Assembly (NCBI RefSeq): GCF_932294415.1
Contig: NC_065535.1
Location: 23,772,782 to 23,836,781 of the forward strand
Source of the DNA: Quercus robur
Taxonomy: Eukaryota > Streptophyta > Magnoliopsida > Fagales > Fagaceae
Direction of reading: 5' to 3'
DNA: 64,000 nucleotides
In this document: positions 1 to 11,435 of the stretch, piece after piece
How positions within the stretch are numbered: the stretch's first letter is position 1
Layout of the letters: every line of letters begins with the position of its first letter
Made by a program: the position numbers and the translations under genes
Notes under the pieces: generated by a model
What the model was told of the DNA's origin: nothing
Databases searched by the model: none
What the model saw: only the letters and a program-made list of their open reading frames with translations

Positions 1-770
1 GAGTTTTGAGGGGCTATTGTGGGGTACAGGAATTTAAATAAGGTAATTTCACCACGTGTCATACCTATGGTCGAAGGAGCCATTATCGTGCCAAGGAGGT
101 CACACTCTCAAACAATAAGGCCACGTTAGTGACACGTTACCAGATGAGGTCATATTGTAGAGAAAAAGTTTCAGAGAAGGGGTTAGTCCTAACATGACTA
201 AAGGGGTTAGCCTTGACATGACTGAAAGGATGGTGGCTACCACCACATTTAATACATCCTACCAAACCTCCTGGCAGCATTTATGTGGAGAAGACCCCTG
301 AATAGTGCTGCTTTGGTTGCCGCAACTCACAAGGAGTTTGGGAAGGTTTCTGATGGGACAAGTACTCAAGTGGTAGCCTGGACGATCAACAAATGGAGGG
401 CCAAGATCATCTAAAGGGAGCTATATAATGTAAAAGACCCTCTAGAGATAAGGAATCGGAAAATCTATAAAGAAAACACTATAGCAACAAGAACTGAAAT
501 TGTATCCAAGCCTAAAAGAATTATATTCAAGAACCGCCCTTTTCGGATTTCGTCGAGGAAGGATTTCTTTGCATAAAGCTTGTCTTTCTTTGCTTTCTTA
601 TTACTTTTAATCCATTGTGCGCGTTACTTGATCCATTGAAACCTAGTTTTTAAGCCCACTCTTTACAAATTTATTGTGTTGGGCTCTTTGGACCTAAATC
701 CTTCCACCTTTTGGGATTAGGAACCAAAACGCCGTCCTTACTTATATTATAATGTTTTTAAGGAAAAGTA
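1..770 (+). mobile_element. Possible LTR-retrotransposon fragment
   Basis: No coding region was found here. A TATA-like box (ctatataatg, 421-430) is followed by a pyrimidine-rich stretch. This arrangement resembles the U3-R part of a plant LTR read on the + strand. No TG...CA ends, primer site or partner LTR were found, and the left end runs off the window, so the call is tentative. Confidence 0.25.
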
Positions 771-849
771 GTTGTACAATAACAATGTGTTAGGTAAAAC
801 AAAAACTAAAAGTAAAGTCGTAGTATGTGCTTAAAAGAATATAAAAGCA

Positions 850-1071
850 TGTGGTTCTTTTTGTTTGAAAGATTCTAATATATTGTTAAGTTGCTCAAAT
901 TATGGACCAAAATTTAATTTTATTGGCATAAAAAAAAAAATTTAGGGTGTTCCCAGTTTTTTTTTTTAAAGGTAGATAAATATAAAATTTTAAATTATTA
1001 TGTATAATTTTTTTTTTTCCAAGTTAGGGTGGTCCTAGGACCACCTTGGCCATAAGGTGGCGCCGCCCCTG
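850..1071. mobile_element. Right end of a hAT-like element (left end not seen)
   Basis: The segment ends in a GC-rich terminus (GGTGGCGCCGCCCCTG, 1056-1071). Its reverse complement starts CAGGGGCGGC, a typical start for plant hAT-type ends. It abuts the broken ammonium transporter stub directly. No matching left end or target duplication was found, so the left limit is a guess. Confidence 0.35.
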
Positions 1072-1075
1072 ATCC

Positions 1076-1127
1076 AAGCCTGTCTTGTATTAAGGATAAG
1101 AGGGAGGGCAAAGGTAGTATTATTCAT
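1076..1127 (-). pseudogene. 5' stub of a duplicated ammonium transporter gene
   Basis: Read from 1127 on the minus strand, this starts with ATG and codes for the same first seven residues (MNNTTFA) as the ammonium transporter at 8306. It then drifts out of similarity after about 50 bp and is cut by the hAT-like terminus at 1071. The upstream DNA matches the upstream DNA of the other copy over more than 1 kb. This is therefore the surviving start of a partial gene duplication, not an independent small gene. No transporter sequence follows. Confidence 0.65.
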
Positions 1128-1949
1128 TTTCTTCAAAAACTAAGGGGTGTTTAGTAAGGTATTTTAAACAACGGTTTTCAATGTTTAAACAATATTATAT
1201 GTATTTCCACACACTTTTTCACCCATACGTATTTGCAAAAAATACAAATAACGTTATTAGAACAACATTACCAAATGCCCCCTAAGTTTCACAATGTAAT
1301 AGCAAGAATAATGGCGGATTTATATGCCAATTTGATGGGCTTAGTTATATCATGTATGAGACGAACATTTGTATTGAACCTCACGATAAGAACACATTTG
1401 TTTATTTGTACAATGCTATTTCTCTTCGAATACTTCACTACATAAATAATTCCTAATTTTGGCGGGTGTTCCAACAGTTCAGTCGACGTTTTCAATAAGG
1501 AACAAAGGTCAATAAGATCATACATATTTATATTTCTTTTTTGGGAGTACAATAAACATATATATTGCCCTTTACAAAATATGTAAGTAGATGAACTGAA
1601 GAAGTACTTAATTTGGGTTTTTGGCAGATACGCCGAAGACGTACGTACGACCCTGTTTAGCAATATTCACTGTAATAGTAACATGTGTTAATTGACAATT
1701 TTAAAAAAAAATTAATTCTATTTTCATGAAAAATATAAGAAGTTACAAAAAAATCAGTTTTTTTTTTTCTTAATTATTTTTTATTTTTACATAAAAAGTT
1801 TCTAAAAATATTTTCTAAACTAATGCCCTTAGGGTATCTATTAACATTTATCTTATAGTTATATATTTATTCAAAATTAAAGCAACAATTATCAATTATG
1901 CATGATCTGGAGTGGTGTCCTATGATTGCCACTAATTGGCTATTGCACC

Positions 1950-2122
1950 CATGGTTTTAAAAACTGAATCGGAGGCAAAATTGGATTTACCTCCGATTCC
2001 CAGTTTTTGGCTAGTTTTCCCAATTTTACCCAGTTTTTACTGGTTTTTATGGGACTAGACTGGTATCCAATTCCTAGTTGAATCGGTTAGACCAGTCGGT
2101 CCGGTCCATTTTTAAAACAATG
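1950..2122. mobile_element. hAT-type MITE with 8-bp target duplication
   Basis: This 173-bp element starts CATGGTTTTAAAA and ends in the near complement (TTTTTAAAACAATG). It is flanked by perfect 8-bp direct repeats ATTGCACC (1942-1949 and 2123-2130). Eight-base target duplications with short imperfect inverted ends are the mark of hAT elements. The duplicated copy of this region has the empty site ATTAAACC at 9141-9148. No coding capacity. Confidence 0.85.
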
Positions 2123-2275
2123 ATTGCACCATTCATAATTCATGTGGGCATGTATAACAGTAGGCACAAACATGTTTTGAAAGTGTACAAACATGTTTTG
2201 AAAGTTTTAGAAGTGATCATAGTTTTCTTATATTGCTTAGGTAAATAAGTAGTCTGTCTTGTTTGCTATAATTTT

Positions 2276-3029
2276 TTCATAGTTGAAATTGCTATAATTG
2301 TTGGAAAAATGTATATATATGTAATACAATTAAGGAATAATAATAAATAAATGTGCAACAAAACAGGCTTAGAGGAAAATCAGTTATCCTCAAACAATAT
2401 TTGTCCCCACAAAGATATATATTAAAGGGTTACTCCAACTTGCCCTAAATACAACTAAGCCTAGAATTCTTCAAATAGTATGAGAGATTTTTCTTTAAAA
2501 ATTTCTATAAGATAGTGAAGAGGGAGTGGTTACAAAATGAATATAGATCACTATTTATACTTAAGGGTTATGTCCCATCAAAAGACACCTTTGGAGACTT
2601 ACATAAGTTTTTTTTTTTTTTTTTTTTTTTTAATGTTTACAAGGCATTACAATTATATGAGATACTAAAACAATTACCAGAAATTCTGCAAAAACTGTTT
2701 TGTTCAATTTAAAACCGGTCGAATAGGAATCGAAAAAATCCAAGAGGCTAGGCCTAGAAATGTCAAACAAGAATTAAACTACTTCGACTCGTTGAACATG
2801 AAGTTCATAAACTAAATGTCTATGTAATGGGGACATAAGAAGGAACTTTACCTATGTGAGCATAGACATGGTACCACTTCTATTTAATATAACAAATGGG
2901 GCATCTACATTTGTACCATAAATTTAACATAAAATAAAAATAAAAAAATAAAAAACAATGGCTACTCTTGGGCTCATTGTTTTTTTTTTTAGCTTATTTA
3001 TATTATGTACAACTTTTTTTTACTTTACT

Positions 3030-3069
<40 letters not shown>

Positions 3070-4144
3070 TATGTATGTATATATATATACACACATTTTT
3101 TTTAAAAAGTTGTTTAGCCTAATAAACCAATACAAATTAACTCTATTAAAAAGACACTTTGAAAATAATGAAAATGGGTGGAGATAAAGGTTAGAGTGGT
3201 CAATTTTTATTTATTTATTTATTTTTAAATTTTATAATTTGATAATTGGGAAAGAGAAGATTTGAACTCGTCTCCATTAGAAATAAAGTATCAGTTAAGC
3301 TATGAAGCTATTTGCAAGATGATTTTTTTTTTTTTTTGAAAAATGATATTTTATTTCTATAAAAATAATTAAGAAAGAGAAAATAACAAAACAATATAAT
3401 TTGGGGAGATTGACCAACTTTCAAAGAAAATACAGACCCAATTTACAACTAAATTATGAAACATCAATACAAGAGTGGAGTCTTCAAAACCAAGAAAAAG
3501 TACAAATTTGAACAAACATAAGACCCATTCTCTTAAAGAATCCACCTTCAAGGTATCAATGGTTTAGGGAAAACACTAGATATTTTGTAGAGAAACCAAC
3601 CCCACCATTAAGGCACAGGGATTCGAAAGACAAAAGGGGGGAAACCACCAGGTATTTGAGCTCCGAATCCTTAAATCTAAATGATTTGATAAGAGAGAGC
3701 TCAAATTTAGACCATATATAGACTAGGACCACTATTCGTCTCAAGACCCACAAAGGATTAAACTGCCGTGGGCGAGGGAAAATCCACAGGAAGGACAAGA
3801 AAGCTCTATAATAGGGTAAAGAAGACTCATGTAAGAGCCCAATCTACCATTCAAGATGGTTAAAGACTGACAATAACACTAATACGATCGAAAGTGCTAC
3901 AATATATATATATATATATATTTATATTTATTGGTAAGGGTCTATAGCTTTCCCAAATGAGTTATTTTAGGACCAAACCCTATTTTACACCCATTTTCAC
4001 AAGAATTCTATATGACGGATTATAATTGATTGCATGTCAATTTTACATTGACCCACTATTTATAGTCAATCACATCAAATAGTTATGAAAATGAGTGTGG
4101 ATAAGTACTGGTCCTAGAATTTTTCTTCGTTTTTCCTCATAATT
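2276..4144. other. Non-coding, AT-rich spacer
   Basis: No gene is supported. The stretch holds a poly-T run (about 2610-2631), an (AT)n microsatellite (about 3038-3067), another AT run (about 3902-3921), and two short minus-strand open frames (3369-3798) that match no family I know. The part nearest 4144 lies just downstream of the ammonium transporter stop and probably held its 3' UTR. Confidence 0.5.
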
Positions 4145-4362
4145 TCATGTCATTTCAACTTGACCAATAGCCCTGCCTCTTGTCACTGATGATTCAATAT
4201 CATTGTAGATTGCAGCTTCATGTCTCAATTTACCAAGTTTTTCACCTTGACCCCAAATAGCATAAGCTTCTTCGTTGTGAGTCGCTCCATCACCAATTTC
4301 CATATCTTCAATGGACATTCTTAAAGGAACCACAAATCACACCAAGATACAGATTATGATTT

Positions 4363-6030
4363 GTAGATTTTTTTGGGGGCAAAAGGGTGATAATAGGAAG
4401 ATTCACTGAGTGAAGTGGTCAGAACTTTGTAAGCCCAAGACACAGGGAGGTATGGGGTTCAAAGATTTGTCTCTATTCAATGATGCGCTCTTGGCCAAAC
4501 AAACTTGGCGCTTGCTACATGATACGTCATCTTTATTCTACCGTGTGTTCAAGGCAAAATACTTCCCTGATACTTCGGTTATGGAGGCAAAAATTCCAGC
4601 CAACTCCTCATATGCTTGGAAGAGTATTAATGAAGGGTAGGAACGTGATTAAACGAGGAGCAAAATGGAGGATTGGGTCAGGTAGGTCTATCCATATTTG
4701 GGGTGAGAATTGGCTGCCTAACTCAAGTCATCCTAAGATCTTATCACCACGGGTTGAAGGGAGGGGAGTGAGTTTGGTGGCTGATTTGATTGATCTGGCC
4801 TTTAAGGAGTGGAAGGTGAATGTCATTGATAATCTATTCTATGACTTTGAAGCAGCCATTATCAAAAATATGCCTCTCTGCAAAACCATACAAGATGACA
4901 TCCTAATTTGGCCTTTTAACCCTAATGGAGTCTATTCTGTCAAATCCGAATACCGGTATTTACATGAGTAGCAGCAACATGGCTTACCTGGGCCCTCAAA
5001 AAATTCAGTGCTCACGCCTCTTTGGAAGAAAATTCGGGGACTTCAAGTTCCAAATAAAGTCAAGCACCTAGCCTAGAAGGCTTGTAAGGATTCGTTGCCA
5101 ACCAAGACTAATCTAATCCACAGAAAGGTCATTACTGAGGGCTGCTGTGATGCTTGCAAATTGCACCAGGAGGATGTGGTTCATGCTTTGTTCTGTTGCC
5201 CAACTTTGCAACCCGTTTGGAGGTCTTGGACTCAATGGAATCACAGCACACTTCAAGTGTGCTCCTTTTTCATTGATATTTTTGAGCTTATTTTTGCAGG
5301 TAATAGGGAACCTGAACTCTTTGCTGCTATGCTATGGACTCTATGGAATAGAAGGAATAATTTGTGCTTGGGCAAGCCTACATTCTCACTCAGTCAGGTG
5401 GTGGATTTTGCTCAAGATCGAATCCTGGAGAGAGCTTCTTGCAACGCTGATTTTCAACAGCCACGACCCCACCAGGTAGTGGCTTGGTAGGCACCTGTTC
5501 AACATGCTTATAAAGTCAACTTCGATGGTGTGATATTTGCAGAGGAAGGACTTTCTGGCTTGGGAGTCGTGATCCGTAACGGTCATGGACTGATCATGGC
5601 TTCTCTTACTTAGCAAATACCATTACCCGGTTCAATGATAGAGGTGGAAGTCTTGGCGGCACGGAAAGCATTGGAGCTTACGATTGAGCTTGGCTTCGAC
5701 AACATCACTCTTAAAAGGGACTCTGAAGTTTTGATTAACTCTTTAGCAAAGGGCGGCAATTCTCTGGCTCACTATGGTCATTTACTTGCAGACATTCATA
5801 TTCTCATGACTCGGTTTTCATTGCTTAGTTTATCTCATGTTAGGAGACATTGTAATAGTCTGGCACATGCCTTAGCACGACATGCATCCTCTACCCTTGA
5901 TTTGTCAATCTGGATGGAAGAAATACCACCAGACCTTAACTCTGTATACATGGCTGATTTGAGTGGCCTTAGCTAATAATATTTTACTGTCTTGATTCTC
6001 AAAAAAAAAAATTAAAAAAAAAAAAAAAAA
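4363..6030 (+). mobile_element. 5'-truncated L1-type LINE, inserted in the AMT gene
   Basis: The fragment starts inside the reverse transcriptase C-terminal region (FFWGQKGDNRKIH, then KWSELCKPKTQGGMGFKDLSLFN at 4410). It continues through the zinc-binding zf-RVT region (about 5040-5230, CDACKLHQEDVVHALFCC) to an RNase H domain (about 5510-5975, VNFDGV, then HVRRHCNSLAHALARHA). It ends in a poly(A) tract at 6001-6030, the usual LINE 3' end. The frame shifts near 4640. At least five stops interrupt it, several where family members have tryptophan (IHW, LAW) or glutamine. No target duplication could be matched between the flanks. Its orientation opposes the transporter gene. Confidence 0.9.
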
Positions 6031-6616
6031 TCCCAAGAAGCTGAATTTCCATTTGTTGAAACCCGGCCTTAAAATTTCCCATTTCAAAACCATAAAATAG
6101 GCCAACATAATCACCGTATGAGTTAAAAAACAAATTGTTTAATTTAGGCTCTGCAAAAAGGCCGGTTAGGATTCCCCCGAGACAGCCAGCAATTGCATGG
6201 GTGTGCAAAACTGCCATTGTATCATCAACCATTTGAAGGAGCTTGGATTTCTTGTGGATGATCCTCATAGTGAACCAAGGAATTGAGCCTGAGCAAACCC
6301 CATTATTATTGCTGCCCATCCTTGCACGACCCCTACAAAATTAAATTGTAAGCAAATTTTACTTTTGTGAATATTTATACATAATGTTGCATGCCTATAT
6401 ATTACCTATATATAGCAAAATCATATATTTACCTTTATGTATTATATATTACATTTGCTTGTAATATGAAAAAAAGCAATTCATGTAATCATTACATATA
6501 TCTAAACATATACACAAGCCACAAGGCTCAAGGATTTGGTATTGTCTTAGGAAAATAATTTTCCTTACTATTTATGAAAATAGGGTGTGTTTTCTATTAA
6601 TGGGCAGTAGACTTAC

Positions 6617-6624
6617 CGGCCGGC
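6617..6624 (-). other. 4-bp tandem duplication at AMT exon 2 donor
   Basis: The + strand reads CGGCCGGC, two copies of CGGC, immediately before the donor GTAAGT (minus strand 6616-6611). With one copy, exon 2 is 286 nt and joins exon 3 (starting GGGTCGTG) as A-A-G-V-V-Q-G, the family sequence. With both copies exon 2 is 290 nt and the frame shifts at the junction. Confidence 0.8.
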
Positions 6625-7284
6625 TGCTGGGGTGATGCAAACCAAGACAGTGATCATGCCTTGAATCGTCCCAATAATGGAAGCCTTCCCAAAAAAGTAG
6701 ACATCTAACATCACCCAAGCAAGCAAGCTTGTAGCGGTGCAGACATGCGTATTCAACACGGCCAAGGAAGCATCAACATTTACTGAATACGGGTCACCTC
6801 CATTGAACCCTGTCCAACCCATCCACAAAAATCCTGCCCCAGTTAACATGAGAAGGATGTTGTTTGGAGGGAACCGTTCCCTATCTTTGGATAGACGAGG
6901 ACCAACCTGCCATGAATTATTATGGAGAGCAATATGTCATTTTTCTCAAATGTGTGATTATTGTTTATTTATTGATTTTTTACATCATAAGTGGGGGAGG
7001 GGGAAGAGATTCAAACTCTGCACTTCTCTATTAGAAATAGTAATACCGTGTTAATTGCTATAGAGGTTTTGGCCAACCGTGATTATTGTTTGCTAAAAGT
7101 TGGCCAAGCTTGGTCAACCAGGTCACCCATCAATGGCATAATGAAATTGATTTCCTGTATATGTAACATTTATACACATTACACGAGGGTGGGTTAAAAA
7201 AAACAGGAATGTAACTAATAATATAAGGATGAAAGCGAAAAAAACAAAGATAACTCTCCCTTTCCCTTTATAGCATAAAGAAAG

Positions 7285-7323
<39 letters not shown>

Positions 7324-8265
7324 TCCTCTAGTGCTCTTGGATTCTCTTTATTATATTATAGGTTGTAGATTTTGTCTTGCTTTTATCACAATCACCACCA
7401 CGAGCAAGAATATAGAAGTACCATTGGCCATGTAAAACAACCGGCGAATCGATTCTAGAGGTACGTACTTGTTTTCTTTCAATTGTAACTGAGGTTTTAA
7501 GGGGTAGATAAATGCACTAACGCCCTATGTTTTGTTTTGGCAAATGAGTCGAGGAATCAATATTGGAGAGTAAACTTTCACACTTGTTAGCATCTTTTTG
7601 CAAGTAACTTAAAGAATATATGTCTATTGTCCTCTTTTTTTTCTTTATTTATTTATTTATTTTTTTTTAAAAAGAAAGACAGGATAAATTTTTTCCCTAC
7701 CCAATATGCTGCTGTAAAGCCAGCAACTCCTGAGGACAAATGGATCACAAATCCACCAGAATAATCTATGATTCCTAACTTGTAGAGAAACCCATTATTA
7801 CTCCATATAGTGAACGCTCCAATAGTGTATGAAGAGGTCAACCATAAAGGCACAAAAAGCATCCATGCATAGAAGTTCATACGTCCCAACAAGGCCCCTG
7901 CAATCAAAATCAAAGTGATTGCCGCAATGACAAATTGGAAATACACCATTGTGGCATTAGGAAAATTTCCGGAAAATGCCTTCTTGAAAAGAAAATTTTC
8001 GTCTAGTGCAAAGTTGGGAGTTCCCAAAAATGGAACAAGCAGTTCATCCCCAAAAGACATCCTATAGCCCCATAAAACCCAACAAACAAGAACACAAGCA
8101 AAAGCATAGAGTGCCATGAAAGCTGAGTTCACTGCCCATTTCTTCTTCACCGCGCCACCATATAGGATTATGAGCCCCGGAACACTTTGTAGGCCCACTA
8201 GTGTCGCGGCGGTGAGCTGCCATGCATTGTCACCTTTGCTCATCCATGCCGGGCTAGCTTGATCT

Positions 8266-9285
8266 GGTTCAAGGTTAGGAGGGATGGCAAAGGTAGTGTT
8301 ATTCATTTTGCTTCAGAAAGTAGGTTTCACAGTATTGTGACAATGTTTGACACTAATAATAAGCCTAATTTGGCGGGTTTAATTATAAGAGACGAACGTT
8401 TGTCAAATTCTCACGATAGGAACACGTTTGTTTGTAGTTGTACAATGCTATTTCTCTTAGGCTACTTCACTACATAATATATTCTTAATTTTGGCGGGTG
8501 TTCCAATAGTTCCAATCGATGTTTTCAAGAAACAAGGATCATACACATTTAGATTTCTTTTTTGGGAGCACGAATTTACAAAACAATTAAATAGCCTGTT
8601 AGCAATCCGCATGACGCCATTTATTTTTTTTAAAAGTCACTATAATCAGTGGCGGAGCTAGAATTTGAGTTGAGGGGGGGCAAAACTTGTATAAGATATA
8701 TGCATTTTATGCACATATATCTTATGTATTTAAAAAGAAAAAAAATAGAAACAACAAATATGTTAAGTAGCTAAGGTGATTTTGTTCCATTAATGATTAG
8801 GAAAACAAGTATAAAATATATATACATATATTTCATTTTTCACAACTTCATCAGCAACCAAAACGAGTCAATTAAAAAAAAAAAAAAAAAAAAAAAACCA
8901 ACAACTGTTCTCACCTTCAAAACTGAAAATAAAAATGATAGTATCAAAAAAAAAAAAAAAAATTTTTTTTGGGTGGGCTAGGGGGGGCAGTGGCCCCCCC
9001 TCGACCCCCCCTGGCTCCGCCTCTGACTATAATAAGTACCCCTATATTTGTAGTAATGTAGTTATATTTTGTCTGGGACAGCAACAATTATTATCAATTA
9101 TATGCATTATCTGGTGTCCTATGATTGTCACTCTTTGGCCATTAAACCATTCATATGGGCATGTATAAGTACAGCGGGCATAAACTTGTTTTGAAACTTT
9201 TAAAAGTGACATCTCGTAGGTTTCTTTTATATTTAAGATAAATAAGTAGTCTGTTTTGTTTGCTACAATTTTTGCATAATTGATA
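8266..9285. repeat. Segmental duplication, copy B (AMT 5' flank)
   Basis: The partner of 1076-2275, in direct orientation about 7.2 kb away. It contains the upstream region of the ammonium transporter from its ATG at 8306 outwards. Copy B carries a hAT-type MITE at 8647-9025 that copy A lacks, and has the unoccupied site (9141-9148) for the MITE found in copy A. Confidence 0.85.
8647..9025. mobile_element. hAT-type MITE, 379 bp
   Basis: Terminal inverted repeats are CAGTGGCGGAGCTAG and the complement of CTGGCTCCGCCTCTG (13 of 15 match). Perfect 8-bp target duplications ACTATAAT flank it at 8639-8646 and 9026-9033. The inside is non-coding, with long A-runs (about 8875-8896 and 8947-8961) and G/C runs near the right end. 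The matching empty site lies at 1669-1676 in the duplicated copy. Confidence 0.9.
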
Positions 9286-9519
9286 TCGTATATAATATCA
9301 TATAGTCTACTAAGAAGTAGCAACAGAAGAAGTCCATTAGATGGACAATGAAATAGTTGGAATTGAACCGCATTTTATTTTTAGATACAAACTTTAATTT
9401 AATGGTTGATTTCAAATTGCAAGTTGGCCCTCTAAAACCCTTTTTTTTTTTTTTTTTTTAAGGGTAAACTCTCTTCGTGACCTTGCATGTTGCAAGGTCT
9501 TCGTAGGTGTGGATCAAGT
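9034..9519. other. Non-coding; end of duplication and T-run
   Basis: The first 250 bp belong to duplication copy B. The rest, to 9511, has a poly-T run near 9440-9459 and no supported gene. Confidence 0.5.
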
Positions 9520-10099
9520 CAAGGCCGGCTCAAGGTATTGTGGGGCTTAAGGCAACAACTTTAAGCCTAAGACAACAACTTTAAATGAGGTCTATTTTTA
9601 TACTTTGAATATTAATAGAATATTTATTTAACTTTTGGTTTTTTTTTTTTAATTTAAAATCTATTTTTTTAGAAAAAAATTACAAATTAAAACAAACCCA
9701 TCGCATTATTCAATGACTAAACAATTAAAATAAACACTATTTATTGAATGAAGTAACCAAATACTAAAAAATTATGAATGAAAATTTTAATTAAATTATA
9801 TATTTGATATTTCTAAATAGAATTTGAGTATAAATTTATTTACTAATGTAAGAATAATGAATTCTTTTAACATTTATGTGTGAGAGATTAAATGATTGAC
9901 CCATCCAATGAAAATATTTTTCTTTAACTGGTTTTTCTTTGATAAAAAACAACAAATTTTTTTTTATTGGTGAATATTTAGGGCTTAATTAATACTTTTA
10001 TTAGTATAAGAATATCTCTATTGGTAAAAATTTAGGGGTATTTTTTCATTGGGGGCCTTAGGCGGTTGCCTATTTGGCTCACCCATTAAGCCGGCACTA
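9520..10099. mobile_element. hAT-type non-autonomous element, 580 bp
   Basis: The left end reads CAAGGCCGGCTCAAGG. The right end is the imperfect complement (CATTAAGCCGGCACTA). The flanks are GATCAAGT (9512-9519) and GATCGAGT (10100-10107), an 8-bp duplication with one change. The interior is AT-rich and non-coding. Confidence 0.75.
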
Positions 10100-10812
10100 G
10101 ATCGAGTAATAAAACTTAGACAAAGGATAGTATATAGTAGAAAAATTAACACGAACGATCGATGTTGGTGATGATGATTCAGTGGCTACGTGATTGACCT
10201 GTCAATGAAACATGCAAGAAGCAAAGACTTAATTTAGGTAATAGCAGTGATTCAACAAAAAAATAGAAAAGAAAAGAAGGCAACTGGGCTAATTTGTATT
10301 CCGATGTTTAAATTATTAGTGATCTCACTACAAAAAGATCGAACTTTATTTGAATAAGAACATAGATTTTTCATACTTGTCTCTAGTTGAAGGACTCTAG
10401 ATTTATAGGCTATCTAGTGACAGCTTATTTTTTTCCTCTTTGTAGCATTGATGTGGGTGAGCTTGGTGGCATTGCCCTAACTACAAAAATGGGAGCACAT
10501 TGGTGGAACTAAATGTATATATTTTAGCTTCTCAGCTACGGTGCACATCCATCTTTGGTTGTGCACTGTAGCTCAAAGGTAAAAAAAAAAAGAAAGTATT
10601 TTATTTATGCGTTCAAACTGATGAAGAATATTTAAATGATTTATTTTCCTTTTTCTTTGTTATTACCGTTGCAGCTCTCAGTCTCTCTTCTCTCTCCTCA
10701 GATTTTTCTCTTCTCTTCCTTATATTTATCTCTTCCTTAACCTCGCCCTACCCAGCCACCAACAGACCCATCCGACTGCCTAGCTTCGACCACCTCTTCC
10801 TCCACTCTCTGC

Positions 10813-11435
10813 CAGGGACGGAGGGAGACTTGGACTGGGGGGACAATGGCCCCTCTAATTTTTTTTTTTTTAATTAATATATACACAGTCACCAATTTTA
10901 GCAATTTTTTTCTATAAAATCACACTTTGCCCCCTTTAATATTATCATTGGTTCTTTTAGGAATACTACTCTAGCCACAAAATTTTCTATAATATTTTTA
11001 CAAACTGTTGTAGTAGTAAACTTTTATTGGTTTGCATCTAGGCCCATAAATTACTTTACATTTTTACTTACTAATAATCACTCACCACATTAATCATTTG
11101 TAAAGAAAGTTTGTAATTCTAGCATTTTCCTCCTTTTAAAGGCTAGATTTAAAATCTAAAACAAAATAAACAAGCCCAAAAAAATTATTCAACAACAAAA
11201 ATTACCAATAGTAAAGCTAAAAACAATTAAACTCAATCGTCCAATTTTACCTAAAACAAACAACCTGACCCTTTAAAAAATTTTAAACAAAATAGTTTTA
11301 TCCATACCTGGATGCACACATAAAAAACACAAAAAAACTCATTAGCTGTTAAGTAACTAAGCCAAAAGTTAGAGCCACCGCATGCAACTAACAACAAAAC
11401 TGCCCCCCTAACTTCAAGTTCTGGCTTCGTCCCTG
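10813..11435. mobile_element. hAT-type non-autonomous element, 623 bp
   Basis: The ends CAGGGACGGAGGGAG and the complement of CTGGCTTCGTCCCTG form inverted repeats. The flanks CTCTCTGC (10805-10812) and CTCTCCGC (11436-11443) are an 8-bp target duplication with one mismatch. No coding capacity. It is inserted in the C/T-rich part of the larger Harbinger-like element. Confidence 0.8.

Larger units (their letters stand above)
1076..2275. repeat. Segmental duplication, copy A (AMT 5' flank)
   Basis: Direct repeat of 8266-9285. Shared landmarks in the same order are the MNNTTFA start, 'acaatgctatttctctt', 'ttggcgggtgttccaa', 'cttttttgggag', 'ggtgtcctatgattg', 'tgggcatgtataa' and 'ataaataagtagtctg'. 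Copy A holds a hAT-type MITE at 1950-2122 that copy B lacks. At 1669-1676 (ACTGTAAT) it keeps the uninterrupted site where copy B has a different MITE. The copies have diverged by many point changes and small indels, so the duplication is not recent. Confidence 0.85.
4145..8306 (-). pseudogene. AMT2-type ammonium transporter pseudogene, split by a LINE
   Basis: Intact members of this family are about 470-residue plasma-membrane channels of 11 helices that carry ammonium/ammonia. Exon 1 (8306-7701) has the GGAVKKKW segment and the first pore histidine (FVIHLSSG). Exon 2 (6906-6617) carries GAGFLWMGW. Exon 3 (6332-6031) carries the second pore histidine (MAVLHTHA). The C-terminal tail with [12 protein letters not shown] lies at about 4360-4145. 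Introns are GT-AG (7700-6907 and 6616-6333). Three lesions are visible. The exon 2 donor has a 4-bp duplication that shifts the frame. A 1.7-kb LINE in the opposite direction separates the end of exon 3 from the tail. A TGA stands where family members have a glycine codon just before VPLRM. About ten to fifteen codons between LLGI and IICILV are missing at the insertion. Spliced exon 1 and 2 would still encode over half of the protein, but no functional transporter. Confidence 0.93.

Noticed and set aside
1233..1663. Small ORFs on both strands upstream of the AMT stub
   Set aside because: They lie in duplicated non-coding flank; the matching part of copy B does not keep the frames.
4410..5976. 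Several separate small genes
   Set aside because: All are pieces of one decayed LINE in order (reverse transcriptase end, zinc region, RNase H).
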